From Staphylococcus schweitzeri (GTDB taxonomy: Bacteria; Bacillota; Bacilli; Staphylococcales; Staphylococcaceae), in NCBI RefSeq assembly GCF_002902405.1, contig NZ_PPQS01000042.1:114694-178693 (forward strand): a stretch of DNA of 64,000 bases, read 5' to 3'. The notes under the pieces were generated by a model. The model made no database searches. It saw only the letters and a list, made by a program, of their open reading frames with translations, and was not told where the DNA came from. Positions 8,587-18,986 of the stretch are shown one piece after another. The translations under genes and the position numbers were made by a program. Each line of letters starts with the position of its first letter. Within the stretch, counting starts at the first letter, position 1.

Positions 8587-8697
8587 ACAATGTGGGCGGA
8601 TATGTCTATTAATAAACGTATTGATGAACATTGTGTATTGTTTATTCCCACCTACATATTATAATAGACAACATGCGAAATATTCAACACATTGTCT
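8587..8697. promoter_or_regulatory. TetR operator zone between the divergent genes
   Basis: ACAATGT (8587-8593) and ACATTGT (8628-8634) form an inverted repeat, and a further CACATTGT copy follows near 8690. The exporter promoter lies between these copies. Confidence 0.5.
8638..8665 (+). promoter_or_regulatory. Promoter of the YhgE-like gene
   Basis: TTGTTT (8638-8643), a 16-base spacer, then a perfect TATAAT (8660-8665). Confidence 0.65.
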
Positions 8698-8718
8698 AAT
8701 AAGGAGGTAATAAATAAA

Positions 8719-9996
8719 ATGAATATATTTAAAAATAAAATGTTATGGATTGCGCCGATAGCAACCATGGTTATCCTTGTTATCTTTTCTTTAGCTTTTT
8801 ATCCAGCATACAACCCCAAACCAAAAGATTTACCAATTGGTATATTGAATGAGGATAAAGGCACAACGATTCAAGATAAAAATATTAACATTGGTAAAAA
8901 TTTAGAAGATAAATTATTAGATAGTGATTCTAATAAAATTAAATGGGTTAAGGTTGATAGTGAGAAAGATCTTGAAAAAGATTTGAAAAATCAAAAAATC
9001 TTTGGTGTAGCTATTATTGATAAAGATTTTTCAAAAGATGCTATGAGTAAAACACAAAAAGTGGTTATGGATAGTAAAAAAGAAGAAATGAAGCAAAAAG
9101 TTGCTTCTGGCGAAATTCCACCACAAGTTGTTCAACAAATGCAACAAAAAATGGGGAATCAGCAAATCGATGTTAAACAGGCTAAATTTAAGACAATTGT
9201 AAGCGAAGGATCAAGCTTACAAGGTTCTCAAGTTGCTTCGGCTGTATTAACTGGAATGGGTGATAATATTAATGCCCAAATTACGAAACAAAGCTTAGAA
9301 ACATTAACAAGTCAAAATGTTAAAGTTAATGCATCAGACATTAATGATTTAACAAACCCTGTTAAAGTAGATAACGAAAAACTTAATAAAGTTAAAGATC
9401 ACCAAGCAGGTGGCAATGCACCATTCTTAATGTTTATGCCGATTTGGATAGGTTCAATCGTAACGTCTATCTTATTGTTCTTTGCATTTAGAACAAGTAA
9501 CAATATTAAAATTCAACATCGTATTATTGCATCAGTTGGTCAAATGATATTCGCAGTTATTGCAGCATTTGCGGGTAGCTTTGCTTATATTTACTTCATG
9601 CAAGATGTACAAGGATTTGATTTTGGACACCCTAATCGTATTGCAATCTTTGTAGCATTTGCAATTTTAGGGTTCGTCGGACTTATTTTAGGTGTCATGG
9701 TATGGTTAGGTATGAAGTCAATTCCAATTTTCTTCATTTTAATGTTCTTTAGCATGCAGCTTGTAACATTACCTAAACAAATGTTGCCTGATAGTTATCA
9801 AAAATACGTATACGATTGGAATCCATTCACGCATTATGCAACAAGTATAAGAGAATTATTGTACTTAAATCATCATATTGAATTAAATAGTACAATGTGG
9901 ATGTTCATTGGATTTATGATTTTTGGTGCTGTATCAAGTTTAGTATCAGCTATTGTTAGAAAACATAGCACAAAACGTACTGAAGTTCCGTCATAA
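8719..9996 (+). CDS. YhgE/Pip-type ABC-2 membrane protein, putative exporter
   Basis: 425 residues from the ATG at 8719, chosen because AAGGAGG lies 12 bases upstream; a TTG nine codons earlier has no such site. The protein has one N-terminal membrane helix (residues 5-28), a large external domain of about 210 residues rich in Lys, Gln and Asp, then five or six C-terminal helices. This is the layout of YhgE/phage-infection-protein and ABC-2-like permeases. No ATPase gene accompanies it. The divergent TetR gene and operator suggest it is induced by a small hydrophobic compound, but no substrate can be named. Confidence 0.8.
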   Translation: MNIFKNKMLWIAPIATMVILVIFSLAFYPAYNPKPKDLPIGILNEDKGTTIQDKNINIGKNLEDKLLDSDSNKIKWVKVDSEKDLEKDLKNQKIFGVAIIDKDFSKDAMSKTQKVVMDSKKEEMKQKVASGEIPPQVVQQMQQKMGNQQIDVKQAKFKTIVSEGSSLQGSQVASAVLTGMGDNINAQITKQSLETLTSQNVKVNASDINDLTNPVKVDNEKLNKVKDHQAGGNAPFLMFMPIWIGSIVTSILLFFAFRTSNNIKIQHRIIASVGQMIFAVIAAFAGSFAYIYFMQDVQGFDFGHPNRIAIFVAFAILGFVGLILGVMVWLGMKSIPIFFILMFFSMQLVTLPKQMLPDSYQKYVYDWNPFTHYATSIRELLYLNHHIELNSTMWMFIGFMIFGAVSSLVSAIVRKHSTKRTEVPS

Positions 9997-10010
9997 TATA
10001 ATAAATGTAA

Positions 10011-10060
10011 AAATAGCTATACAAGACGTTTGTAGCGAGCGTCATTGTATAGCTATTATT
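10011..10060 (+). terminator. Terminator after the YhgE-like gene
   Basis: AATAGCTATACAA pairs perfectly with TTGTATAGCTATT, with GACG/CGTC continuing inside. A T-rich stretch follows. Confidence 0.8.
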
Positions 10061-10197
10061 GTTATTTAGTTTAAAACGATGTTGTACTGGATGAAATAGA
10101 TTATGTTAAGCGAAAAGGTTGTACGATTTCTTCGCGATTTTGTCACTGTTATAATCATTATAATCGGATATAATGAAAAGGTGAGGGAGGATTCAAA

Positions 10198-10629
10198 ATG
10201 CGTAGGTTATTATATTCATTTCTTTTTTATATGATCATAGGGCTATTCAGTGGCTTCTTTTATAGAGAGCTAACAAAAGCATATGATTTTACGGGTACAA
10301 CTCAATTATCACTTGTACACACACATACACTTATTTTAGGTATGTTTATGTTTTTAATATTATTACCATTGGAGAAGTTATTTAAATTATCAAGTTATTA
10401 CTTATTCAATTGGTTTTTCTATGTATACAACATAGGTGTTATCGTCACAATAGGTATGATGGTGACTAAAGGATTCTTCCAAGTTACAGGTAAATCATAT
10501 TCTCCAGAAGCATTTGCGGGATTTGCAGGTATAGGGCATACGGGTATGCTTGCAGGTTTATTATTGCTGTTTTTCTTATTAAGACAAGCAATCCTTAAAG
10601 AACCACGTGATGAGTCTTTAAAAAAATAA
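10198..10629 (+). CDS. DUF2871-family membrane protein
   Basis: 143 residues with four hydrophobic segments (about 5-23, 42-60, 72-92, 112-132). The motif LVHTHTLILGMFMF in the second helix and HTGMLAGLLLLFFLL in the fourth are characteristic of the family I know as DUF2871. The histidines inside the membrane may bind a cofactor, but this is unproven. AGGGAGG precedes the ATG. It has its own terminator downstream and no obvious partner. Confidence 0.75.
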   Translation: MRRLLYSFLFYMIIGLFSGFFYRELTKAYDFTGTTQLSLVHTHTLILGMFMFLILLPLEKLFKLSSYYLFNWFFYVYNIGVIVTIGMMVTKGFFQVTGKSYSPEAFAGFAGIGHTGMLAGLLLLFFLLRQAILKEPRDESLKK

Positions 10630-10650
10630 AATAATTAGAATTGAAAATAT

Positions 10651-10706
10651 ACACATCTTTCAAAGAAAACAATTTTGTTTGGAGCTTTGGAAGGTGTGTT
10701 TTTTTA
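10651..10706 (+). terminator. Terminator after the DUF2871 gene
   Basis: ACACATCTTTCAAAG pairs with CTTTGGAAGGTGTGT (two wobble/mismatch positions), followed by seven T residues. Confidence 0.8.
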
Positions 10707-10753
10707 TAGTGATGAAATCATTTTGATATTTCAAAGCTAACTATGCGATTTAT

Positions 10754-10782
10754 TTTAACAATGCAAGCATTAATAGTATAAT
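10754..10782 (+). promoter_or_regulatory. iruO promoter
   Basis: TTTAAC (10754-10759), a 17-base spacer and TATAAT (10777-10782). The predicted start point falls next to the Fur box. Confidence 0.55.
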
Positions 10783-10790
10783 GGTTTTAA

Positions 10791-11894
<1,104 letters not shown>

Positions 11895-11929
11895 GTTGAT
11901 ATATTGTATGATGAAAAGTGGGGGAAATG

Positions 11930-12331
11930 ATGGTTAAAGTGATATATGATATTCCGACGTGCGAGGATTATTGCGCATTAAGGGTTAACGCAGGTATGAG
12001 TCCAAAGACGCGCGAAGCAGCTGAGAAAGGACTACCTAATGCCTTATTTACAGTAACCTTGTATGATAACGATATATTGATTGGTATGGGTAGAGTGATT
12101 GGTGATGGTGGAACTGTTTTTCAAATTGTTGATATTGCAGTTTTGAAAAGTTACCAAGGTCAAGGTTACGGCAGTTTAATTATGGAACATATTATGAAAT
12201 ATATTAGAAATGTATCTGTCGAAAGTACATACGTTAGTCTGATTGCAGACTACCCAGCGGATAAATTATATACAAAATTTGGTTTTATACATACGGAACC
12301 AGATTCAGGTGGTATGTATATCAAATACTAA
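11930..12331 (+). CDS. GNAT-family N-acetyltransferase
   Basis: 133 residues beginning MVKVIYDIPT at the second of two adjacent ATGs; GGGGGA lies just upstream and either ATG (11927 or 11930) could be used. The acetyl-CoA loop reads YQGQGYGSLIMEHI at about residues 80-93, preceded by the strand FQIVDIAVL and followed by YTKFGFIHTEPDSGGMYIKY. The acceptor is unknown. The 35-bp gap from iruO and the terminator only after this gene suggest co-transcription with iruO and perhaps iron control. Confidence 0.82.
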   Translation: MVKVIYDIPTCEDYCALRVNAGMSPKTREAAEKGLPNALFTVTLYDNDILIGMGRVIGDGGTVFQIVDIAVLKSYQGQGYGSLIMEHIMKYIRNVSVESTYVSLIADYPADKLYTKFGFIHTEPDSGGMYIKY

Positions 12332-12334
12332 ATT

Positions 12335-12369
12335 AAAAAAGACATCTCGCATAACGGGATGTCTTTTTT
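12335..12369. terminator. Bidirectional terminator between convergent genes
   Basis: AAAAAAGACATC pairs with GATGTCTTTTTT, with CG/CG pairs inside. T runs lie on both strands, serving the GNAT gene (+) and the reductase gene (-). Confidence 0.9.
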
Positions 12370-12376
12370 ACGAATA

Positions 12377-13381
12377 CTATTTATCTACACCGAAATCGAT
12401 AACGATGCGACCTTTATTTTCATGATTAATTACTTTATTAAGTTGTTCTGGAAGTTCATCAAATGTTATCACTTGCTTAATTTCATGTAAATTTTCAGGC
12501 TTTAAATCTTTTGCGAGACGACGCCAAACACGTTGTCTTAATTTCATGGCTGTAAATACAGAATCGATGCCTAAAATATTTACACCTCTTAAAATGTGAG
12601 GGAATACAGAGTTAGTATAAGTATTACCAGCAGTCATACCAATAACTGCAATTGAGCCACTATGATTTAAACGCTTAGTAACATAATTTATACCTTCACC
12701 ACCGACTGGATCTACACAAGCTTGCCAAGTTGATGATGCCAATGGTTTTTTATGATCATCTTCAATAGGAAGTCGGTCGATAACTTCTTTGGCACCAAGT
12801 TCAAGTAATTGATTACTAACATCTTGTTTACCTGTACTTGCGATAACTTTATAACCAAGTTCGTTAAGCATGAGTACAGCTAAGGTGCCAACACCGCCTG
12901 AAGCACCACGAACGAGTACGGGACCATCTTCAATGTTCATTCCAACTTTTTCAAGTCGTTCAATCGCTAAACCCGCAGTATAACCGGCCGTACCATAAAT
13001 CATTGCTTCTTCTAATGTTAAAGTATCAGGAAGTTTGATAATCCATTCTGATTTAACCCGCGCATATTCACTAAACCCGCCATAATGGCTGACACCTAAG
13101 TCATAACTTGTTACAATCACTTGATCTCCTTGTTGATAACCTGGGACATCTGATTCAACAATTGTACCAGCCAAATCTATTCCTGGAATCATAGGATATG
13201 ATTTTACGACTGCATTATGATTTTGTGTTGCTAAAGCATCTTTATAGTTTATACCAGAGTAATGTACTTTAATCAGTACATCTCCTTTAGGTAAATCAGT
13301 AGGAGACAATTGTTTGAAAGTTGATGTCACTTTACCACTTTCATCCTTATCAATAACAAATGCTTTAAATGTTTCTACCAC
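12377..13381 (-). CDS. YhdH/YhfP-type NADPH quinone oxidoreductase (acrylyl-CoA reductase-like)
   Basis: 334 residues of the zinc-free medium-chain dehydrogenase type. The GroES-like domain starts with DVLIKVHYSGINYKDALA, and the NADPH-binding loop is VRGASGGVGTLAVLML (about 152-167). The family resembles E. coli YhdH/AcuI, which reduces acrylyl-CoA; quinone activity is assumed from older names. The start is GTG at 13381 with AGAGGA upstream. It is a single-gene unit that ends in the shared terminator. Confidence 0.87.
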   Translation of the reverse strand: MVETFKAFVIDKDESGKVTSTFKQLSPTDLPKGDVLIKVHYSGINYKDALATQNHNAVVKSYPMIPGIDLAGTIVESDVPGYQQGDQVIVTSYDLGVSHYGGFSEYARVKSEWIIKLPDTLTLEEAMIYGTAGYTAGLAIERLEKVGMNIEDGPVLVRGASGGVGTLAVLMLNELGYKVIASTGKQDVSNQLLELGAKEVIDRLPIEDDHKKPLASSTWQACVDPVGGEGINYVTKRLNHSGSIAVIGMTAGNTYTNSVFPHILRGVNILGIDSVFTAMKLRQRVWRRLAKDLKPENLHEIKQVITFDELPEQLNKVINHENKGRIVIDFGVDK

Positions 13382-13575
13382 AACGATACATCCTCTCTTT
13401 TTCTCTTTTCAAATACGATCATTTTACTGGAATAAATGTATCATTTATTGATGTTACACACAATAAATACAATTTGTTATTGCTTTGTGTTAATGTATTT
13501 TTACATAGTTGCTTAGAAAATGAACTCATGAACAAACATTTTTAAAATAACATAAAGCTCGTTGGAGGGGAAAGT

Positions 13576-14097
13576 ATGACAGGGGAAGTAAAAGTAATTA
13601 CAGATAAAGATGTGTTGGAGTTAGTTACATTAGCTAAACAAACATTTTACGCTACATTTGGAGAATACTATGATGATAAAGATTTCGAACTGTTTTTTAA
13701 TGAAAATTATACTGTAGAAAAATTTACACAAGATATTAACCATGTAGATTCATTTCATTATTTTTATCAAGAAGATGGTGCGAATGTTGGTTATATAAAG
13801 ATGAATATTAATAGTGCTCAAACTGAAGAAATGGGGGAGACCTATTTAGAAGTGCAGCGCATATATTTTTTGGAAGACTTTCAAGGTGGCGGCAGAGGTT
13901 CACAATTGATTGCATTGGCCGAAAAAATTGCACAAGAACATGATAAACATAAAATTTGGCTAGGTGTATGGGAACATAATCCTCGTGCGCAAGCATTTTA
14001 TCAGCGCCATGGATTTTCTGTAGTTGGGGAGCATCATTTTCAAACAGGTGAAGTTACAGACACAGATTTAATAATGGAAAAAGAGCTACAATTCTAG
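13576..14097 (+). CDS. GNAT acetyltransferase resembling the polyamine acetyltransferase PaiA
   Basis: 173 residues. The blocks GYIKMNINSAQTEEMGETYLEVQRIYF, QGGGRGSQLI (acetyl-CoA loop, about 101-110), HKIWLGVWEHNPRAQAFYQRHGF and TDLIMEKEL follow Bacillus subtilis PaiA closely as I remember it. PaiA acetylates spermidine and spermine. S. aureus is unusual in its polyamine sensitivity, so a PaiA-like enzyme would be relevant, but activity is inferred from similarity only. GGAGGGG precedes the ATG. No paiB partner is adjacent. Confidence 0.8.
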   Translation: MTGEVKVITDKDVLELVTLAKQTFYATFGEYYDDKDFELFFNENYTVEKFTQDINHVDSFHYFYQEDGANVGYIKMNINSAQTEEMGETYLEVQRIYFLEDFQGGGRGSQLIALAEKIAQEHDKHKIWLGVWEHNPRAQAFYQRHGFSVVGEHHFQTGEVTDTDLIMEKELQF

Positions 14098-14406
14098 TTG
14101 TTTATTGAAAAAGTTCAAAAATAAGGCATTGCGATTTTAATTAGTGCATTAAGTTTTAAGATTTGTGATTAAGTATTTAAAGGAAATGATTAAATGCATA
14201 AAAAACATAAAATTCACAAAAATTAAATAATAAAAATTAAAAATTAGGGTATAATAAAAAGAACCTTAGATTGTGGTTGTGATTATTGTGATAATTCAAA
14301 TCATATTAATGTTGACGTCTTTGGTAACGCGCCATGAAATGATAGACATGGTAGATATGTATTTCAAGCTTTATTCAATGAATTAGAATTATAGGAGGAG
14401 ATATGT

Positions 14407-15027
14407 ATGAAGAAGTTAGTTACAGGTTTATTAGCAGTGTCATTATTTTTAGCGGCATGTGGTCAAGATAGTGACCAACAAAAGGATAACAACAAAGAAA
14501 AAAATGATAAAGCTAAAACGGAACAACAAGATAAAAAAACTAATGATACATCAAAAGATAAAACAGAAAAGAAAGATGATAATAAAGATGTAAACAAAGA
14601 CAACGATACGAATGATAATCAACAACAATCTAATTCAAATGCAACAAACAATAATCAAAACCAAACAAATAATAATCAAACTAGCAACAATCATGCGACT
14701 AATAACCAAAAATCAAGTTACGTTGCACCATATTATGGACAAAATGCCGCACCAGTTGCACGCCAAATTTATCCATTTAATGGTAATAAATCACAAGCAT
14801 TACAACAGTTACCAAATTTTCAAACAGCTTTAAATGCGGCTAACAATGAAGCGAATAAATTTGGTAGCAATAATAAAGTATATAATGATTATTCTATTGA
14901 AGAACATAATGGTAACTATAAATATGTATTTAGTTTCAAAGATCCAAATGCCAACGGGAAATATTCAATCGTAACAGTTGATTATACTGGTCAAGCAATG
15001 GTTACTGATCCAAACTACCAACAATAA
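14407..15027 (+). CDS. Lipoprotein with a low-complexity Asn/Gln/Lys/Asp spacer
   Basis: 206 residues. A lipoprotein signal peptide ends in the lipobox LAAC with the acylated cysteine at residue 18. Residues 20-105 are almost only D, K, N, Q, T and S and look like a flexible spacer through the wall. The C-terminal 95 residues (from [19 protein letters not shown]) form a compact domain, which I believe is the staphylococcal DUF4887. GGAGGAG lies upstream. The upstream 300 bases (14100-14400) hold a TATAAT at 14250-14255 but no other gene. The function is unknown. Confidence 0.83.
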   Translation: MKKLVTGLLAVSLFLAACGQDSDQQKDNNKEKNDKAKTEQQDKKTNDTSKDKTEKKDDNKDVNKDNDTNDNQQQSNSNATNNNQNQTNNNQTSNNHATNNQKSSYVAPYYGQNAAPVARQIYPFNGNKSQALQQLPNFQTALNAANNEANKFGSNNKVYNDYSIEEHNGNYKYVFSFKDPNANGKYSIVTVDYTGQAMVTDPNYQQ

Positions 15028-15060
15028 TGTTAATGTAATTATGATGCAAGTTAAAAATTT

Positions 15061-15103
15061 AAAACGGTAAACTCTATAATATGAATTAGGGTTTACCGTT
15101 TTT
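15061..15103 (+). terminator. Terminator after the lipoprotein gene
   Basis: AAAACGGTAAAC pairs with GTTTACCGTTTT, loop of about 18 bases, then T residues. It may also serve the convergent downstream gene. Confidence 0.85.
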
Positions 15104-15178
15104 GCGTATATTAAAGTATAAAGGTTTGCGTTCTATAGTACTTTTAAACCTCATTCACAGCCACTGAGGATTTAAACG

Positions 15179-16852
15179 CTATTGATTAGATGTCATATTA
15201 GACAATATAAGTTGTGAAATTGATTCCAATGGTTGTTCTTTATGTTGTATTTGAGGATATTTAATAACAGGTATTGCCTGGGAAATTAAATTATTAATTA
15301 ATAATTGTCGGTCTGTATACCAAATTTTTGATAGATGGCGCCAAATATCCTCGTTAATACCTTGTTCCTCAATATATTGACTGTGATTTGGTGTATATAA
15401 AGCTACTGTTTTGTCTATAGCCGTCGCATCAAATATTATATTTGAATAATCTGTAATAATAATATCTGACATTAGAATCAAGTCTTGAACACTAAGATAT
15501 TCTGGTGCGACGATTACTTCTTCCGGTAATATTGATTCGTCAACACCTTGTACAACGACGTGGTAGGCTTTGAATAAAGCATCTGATAGTGGTAATTGTT
15601 GCGCACTCACTAATCCAATAGGTGCATATAATAGTATTGGTTTACTATCATCTATTTTAAATGAACTCTTATATTGTTGTTGGATTTTCATTTCATTGCG
15701 CTTTTGTGATAAGTACTGTTGTTTAGCGTTACCGTACGCTAAAATATTTGCTTGATGACTTGGGAAAGCAGTTTCATAAAAATGACTGATATCATCAGCA
15801 GAATGGATAACATAATCGAATTGCAACCAGCGATTATACCTTTTAGCACGATAAAAAGGTATTTCTAAATTTTGAATAGGTTCTTTACTATCTAAAAATA
15901 ACTGCATTATTGGTGTGCCTTGATGTAATTGAATTAAAGTACCATTTGGTTGTAATTTTTCAGGTATATCATTTTCAACTAAAACTACACGTGCGCTGTT
16001 TATTAATTCATCAGCTTCTTCAGACTTAGGTGATATGAAATGTGGTCCGCGACGATCGTCAGTAACAAAATAACAGGCAGTCATTGGATTATGTTTAACG
16101 AAGTAGGTGAATAAATATTTTGAATTACCTATATATTGATAATGATCACCAATAAAAACGATATGATCTTTTAGAGCATTTGGTTGCTTCGTATACAAGC
16201 CGAAGTGTTGCAATCGTTTGTTATCAGCACGTTGCTTTGTCATTTTATATAACCATTTAGGTAGCATGAATTTGGTAGAATACAACCAATTATCTGGTGA
16301 ATTAAGTTGATCTGAATCCTCGATAAAAAGGTTGCGGAAAGGTATAGGATGATGATCAATATATGCCATTTTATTCAAATAAAACTGAGACATCATATCA
16401 AAATCTTCAATCGTTTTAATAGCTTCCCATATTGAATCACTTGTAGCTAAAGGTGTTTTGAAATCGAAAATGACGTGACCATCGATTGATAAATCGCCTT
16501 TCAGAAGTGTCAATAAAGCTAAATCGAAAATCGTTTCTACTGGGTAATAATGTATTAAATCAAGAGTCTGTTGAATCGCATATATCAAGTTAGGATAATA
16601 ATTATTGTTTTGAGCCCATTCAGCAAAGTTAATCGATTTTTGTCCGAAATATCGGCAATCATTTTTGTATTGACCATCTATAGTATAATCGACCACGATT
16701 GATGTGGGACGCAATTGAACAGCTTCTAACATCGATTGATAAATCATTATCTCATTGGCATATGGAACGACATGTGTATAACCTTCAGACTGAGCTTTCA
16801 TTAATTGAGATTCAAACTTTTGCATATTAGAAACATTTATCTGTTTAATCAT
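15179..16852 (-). CDS. CDP-glycerol glycerophosphotransferase-like protein (teichoic-acid polymerase family)
   Basis: 557 residues from the ATG at 16852 (MIKQINVSN), which has GGAAG at a suitable distance; an upstream ATG at 16867 has no ribosome site. The last 200 residues carry the TagB/TagF signature: YAPIGLVSAQQLP, then SVQDLILMSDIIITDYSNIIFDAT, and a loop with YTPNHSQYIEEQGI. The first 230 residues are not recognised. Family members add glycerol- or ribitol-phosphate units to wall teichoic acid linkage units. This copy stands alone, away from the tar cluster, so its acceptor is open. Confidence 0.8.
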   Translation of the reverse strand: MIKQINVSNMQKFESQLMKAQSEGYTHVVPYANEIMIYQSMLEAVQLRPTSIVVDYTIDGQYKNDCRYFGQKSINFAEWAQNNNYYPNLIYAIQQTLDLIHYYPVETIFDLALLTLLKGDLSIDGHVIFDFKTPLATSDSIWEAIKTIEDFDMMSQFYLNKMAYIDHHPIPFRNLFIEDSDQLNSPDNWLYSTKFMLPKWLYKMTKQRADNKRLQHFGLYTKQPNALKDHIVFIGDHYQYIGNSKYLFTYFVKHNPMTACYFVTDDRRGPHFISPKSEEADELINSARVVLVENDIPEKLQPNGTLIQLHQGTPIMQLFLDSKEPIQNLEIPFYRAKRYNRWLQFDYVIHSADDISHFYETAFPSHQANILAYGNAKQQYLSQKRNEMKIQQQYKSSFKIDDSKPILLYAPIGLVSAQQLPLSDALFKAYHVVVQGVDESILPEEVIVAPEYLSVQDLILMSDIIITDYSNIIFDATAIDKTVALYTPNHSQYIEEQGINEDIWRHLSKIWYTDRQLLINNLISQAIPVIKYPQIQHKEQPLESISQLILSNMTSNQ

Positions 16853-17011
16853 AGCTATAACTTCCATTTCTCATCGTAGTATCATTCTTATTTTATCACG
16901 GTTTTATGTAAAATTCATGAATGGTATAAGTAGCTTCATTACATTAAGTACAATTCATTTTGATGAACAGATTTAAAATGAAAAATAAAACAATTAAATG
17001 GGAAAGTGATA

Positions 17012-17040
17012 TTGTTAATTGTCTGAAAAAATGGTATATT
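17012..17040 (+). promoter_or_regulatory. lldP promoter
   Basis: TTGTTA (17012-17017), a 17-base spacer and TATATT (17035-17040). The expected start point is near 17047, in the Rex-like box. Confidence 0.6.
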
Positions 17041-17044
17041 TTAA

Positions 17045-17062
17045 TTGTGAAAAAAATCACAT
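17045..17062. promoter_or_regulatory. Rex box upstream of lldP
   Basis: TTGTGAAAAAAATCACAT matches the Rex consensus TTGTGAAWWWWTTCACAA except at two positions. Rex releases DNA when NADH is high. As I recall, lctP belongs to the S. aureus Rex regulon. Confidence 0.75.
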
Positions 17063-17082
17063 TAATCTCAATGTTCTGTAAA

Positions 17083-17099
17083 ATGTTATCGATAACAAA
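17083..17099. promoter_or_regulatory. cre-like palindrome upstream of lldP
   Basis: ATGTTATCGATAACAAA contains the perfect 14-bp palindrome TGTTATCGATAACA and differs from the CcpA consensus at one position. A GntR-type operator is an alternative reading. Confidence 0.5.
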
Positions 17100-17168
17100 A
17101 TGCTATAGCCAGAACATGATTTTAATGAAGCAATTACACTACTACTTTATGGAAAGAAGAGTCAGCCT

Positions 17169-18767
17169 ATGTTAGTAAATACGTTTAACCCATTTGATAA
17201 TTTATTATTATCGTCTTTAATTGCAGCAATACCGATTGTACTGTTTTTACTTTGTTTAACTGTTTTTAAAATGAAAGGTATTTATGCAGCCATTACAACA
17301 CTTGTTGTTACATTACTAATTGCAATACCATTTTTCAAATTACCAGTTGGTATTGCTTCTGGTGCAGTAGTCGAAGGTTTCTTCCAAGGTATCATTCCGA
17401 TTGGCTATATCGTTATGATGGCAGTATTGTTATACAAAATCACTGTTGAATCTGGACAATTTTTAACAATTCAAGATAGTATTACAAATATTTCGCAAGA
17501 CCAACGTATTCAAGTTTTACTTATTGGATTTGCATTCAATGCATTTTTAGAAGGTGCAGCAGGCTTTGGTGTACCGATTGCAATTTGTGCACTTTTATTA
17601 ACACAATTAGGATTTAATCCACTAAAAGCTGCAATGTTATGTTTAGTCGCAAATGCAGCGTCTGGTGCTTTTGGTGCGATTGGTATACCAGTAGGTGTTG
17701 TAGAAACATTGAAATTACCCGGAGATGTTTCAGTATTAGGTGTTTCTCAATCAGCAACATTAACATTGGCTATCATAAATTTCATTATTCCATTCTTACT
17801 TATCTTTATTATTGATGGCTTTAGAGGTGTTAAAGAAACATTACCAGCAATTTTAGTAGTTTCAATCACGTATACACTTACTCAAGGATTATTAACTGTT
17901 TTCAGCGGACCTGAATTAGCAGATATTATTCCGCCGTTATTAACAATGTTAGCATTAGCAGTATTTTCTAAAAAATTCCAACCAAAACACATTTATCGTG
18001 TTAATAAAGAGGAAGAAATTGAACCTGCAAAATCACACTCTGCAAAAGCAGTATTACATGCATGGAGTCCGTTTATTGTATTAACAGTAATTGTAATGAT
18101 TTGGAGTGCACCATTCTTTAAAAACTTATTCTTACCAAATGGTGCATTATCATCATTAGTATTTAAATTCAACTTGCCTGGAACAGTCAGCGAAATTACT
18201 CATAAACCATTGGTATTGACTTTAAATATTATTGGACAAACCGGTACAGCTATTTTACTAACTATTATTATTACAATTTTAATGTCTAAAAAGGTTAACT
18301 TTAAAGATGCTGGCAGATTATTCGCCGTTACATTTAAAGAATTGTGGTTACCAGTTCTTACAATTTGCTTCATCTTAGCAATTTCTAAAATCACAACTTA
18401 TGGTGGTTTAAGTGCAGCAATGGGTCAAGGTATTGCTAAAGCAGGAAATGTCTTCCCAGTTCTATCACCAATCTTAGGTTGGATAGGTGTGTTTATGACA
18501 GGATCAGTTGTAAATAACAACTCATTATTTGCACCAATTCAAGCCTCTGTTGCACAACAAATTGGTACAAGTGGTTCACTGCTTGTATCTGCTAATACAG
18601 TTGGTGGTGTAGCGGCAAAACTGATTTCACCACAATCAATTGCAATTGCAACTGCTGCAGTTAAACAAGTTGGTAAAGAATCAGAATTATTAAAAATGAC
18701 ATTGAAATACAGTGTATGTTTACTAATATTCATCTGTATTTGGACTTTCATCCTGTCATTATTATAA
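17169..18767 (+). CDS. lldP: L-lactate permease
   Basis: 532 residues, all membrane protein with about 12-13 hydrophobic segments. The family signature FNAFLEGAAGFGVPIAI (about 118-134) and NAASGAFGAIGIPVG are present, as is GSVVNNNSLFAPIQASVA near the C-terminus. It carries lactate, probably with protons. Control is visible upstream: a promoter followed by a Rex-like box and a cre-like palindrome, so expression should follow NADH and carbon status. mqo follows 380 bases downstream with its own promoter. S. aureus has a second lactate permease elsewhere. The ATG has GGAAAGAAGAG upstream. Confidence 0.92.
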   Translation: MLVNTFNPFDNLLLSSLIAAIPIVLFLLCLTVFKMKGIYAAITTLVVTLLIAIPFFKLPVGIASGAVVEGFFQGIIPIGYIVMMAVLLYKITVESGQFLTIQDSITNISQDQRIQVLLIGFAFNAFLEGAAGFGVPIAICALLLTQLGFNPLKAAMLCLVANAASGAFGAIGIPVGVVETLKLPGDVSVLGVSQSATLTLAIINFIIPFLLIFIIDGFRGVKETLPAILVVSITYTLTQGLLTVFSGPELADIIPPLLTMLALAVFSKKFQPKHIYRVNKEEEIEPAKSHSAKAVLHAWSPFIVLTVIVMIWSAPFFKNLFLPNGALSSLVFKFNLPGTVSEITHKPLVLTLNIIGQTGTAILLTIIITILMSKKVNFKDAGRLFAVTFKELWLPVLTICFILAISKITTYGGLSAAMGQGIAKAGNVFPVLSPILGWIGVFMTGSVVNNNSLFAPIQASVAQQIGTSGSLLVSANTVGGVAAKLISPQSIAIATAAVKQVGKESELLKMTLKYSVCLLIFICIWTFILSLL

Positions 18768-18797
18768 ATTTACGACTTAAATATATGATGTATCAAT

Positions 18798-18832
18798 AAG
18801 GGTGGGATGTTTAATAGCATCTCACCTTTTTT
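18798..18832 (+). terminator. Terminator after lldP
   Basis: GGTGGGATG pairs with CATCTCACC (one G-T), loop TTTAATAG, then six T residues. Confidence 0.88.
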
Positions 18833-18958
18833 GATATATAGCTAAAAATCAAAATCTTGCTATTATAATAATGATAGCGCTTTATGTTAAAATAATGAAT
18901 GAGTAATTAGCAATCAGTGTCAATTGGCTGTTAGCCGTTAAGTTTCATGGTTTTGCCT

Positions 18959-18986
18959 TTGTCCTATCGCATATAAAGTATATAAT
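18959..18986 (+). promoter_or_regulatory. Probable mqo promoter
   Basis: TTGTCC (18959-18964), a 16-base spacer and TATAAT (18981-18986). A weak cre-like word, TGATAGCGCTTTAT, lies upstream at 18872-18885 with two mismatches. Confidence 0.5.

Noticed and set aside
16960..17175. A 71-codon open frame before lldP
   Set aside because: It crosses the promoter, Rex box and cre-like palindrome and has no ribosome site.
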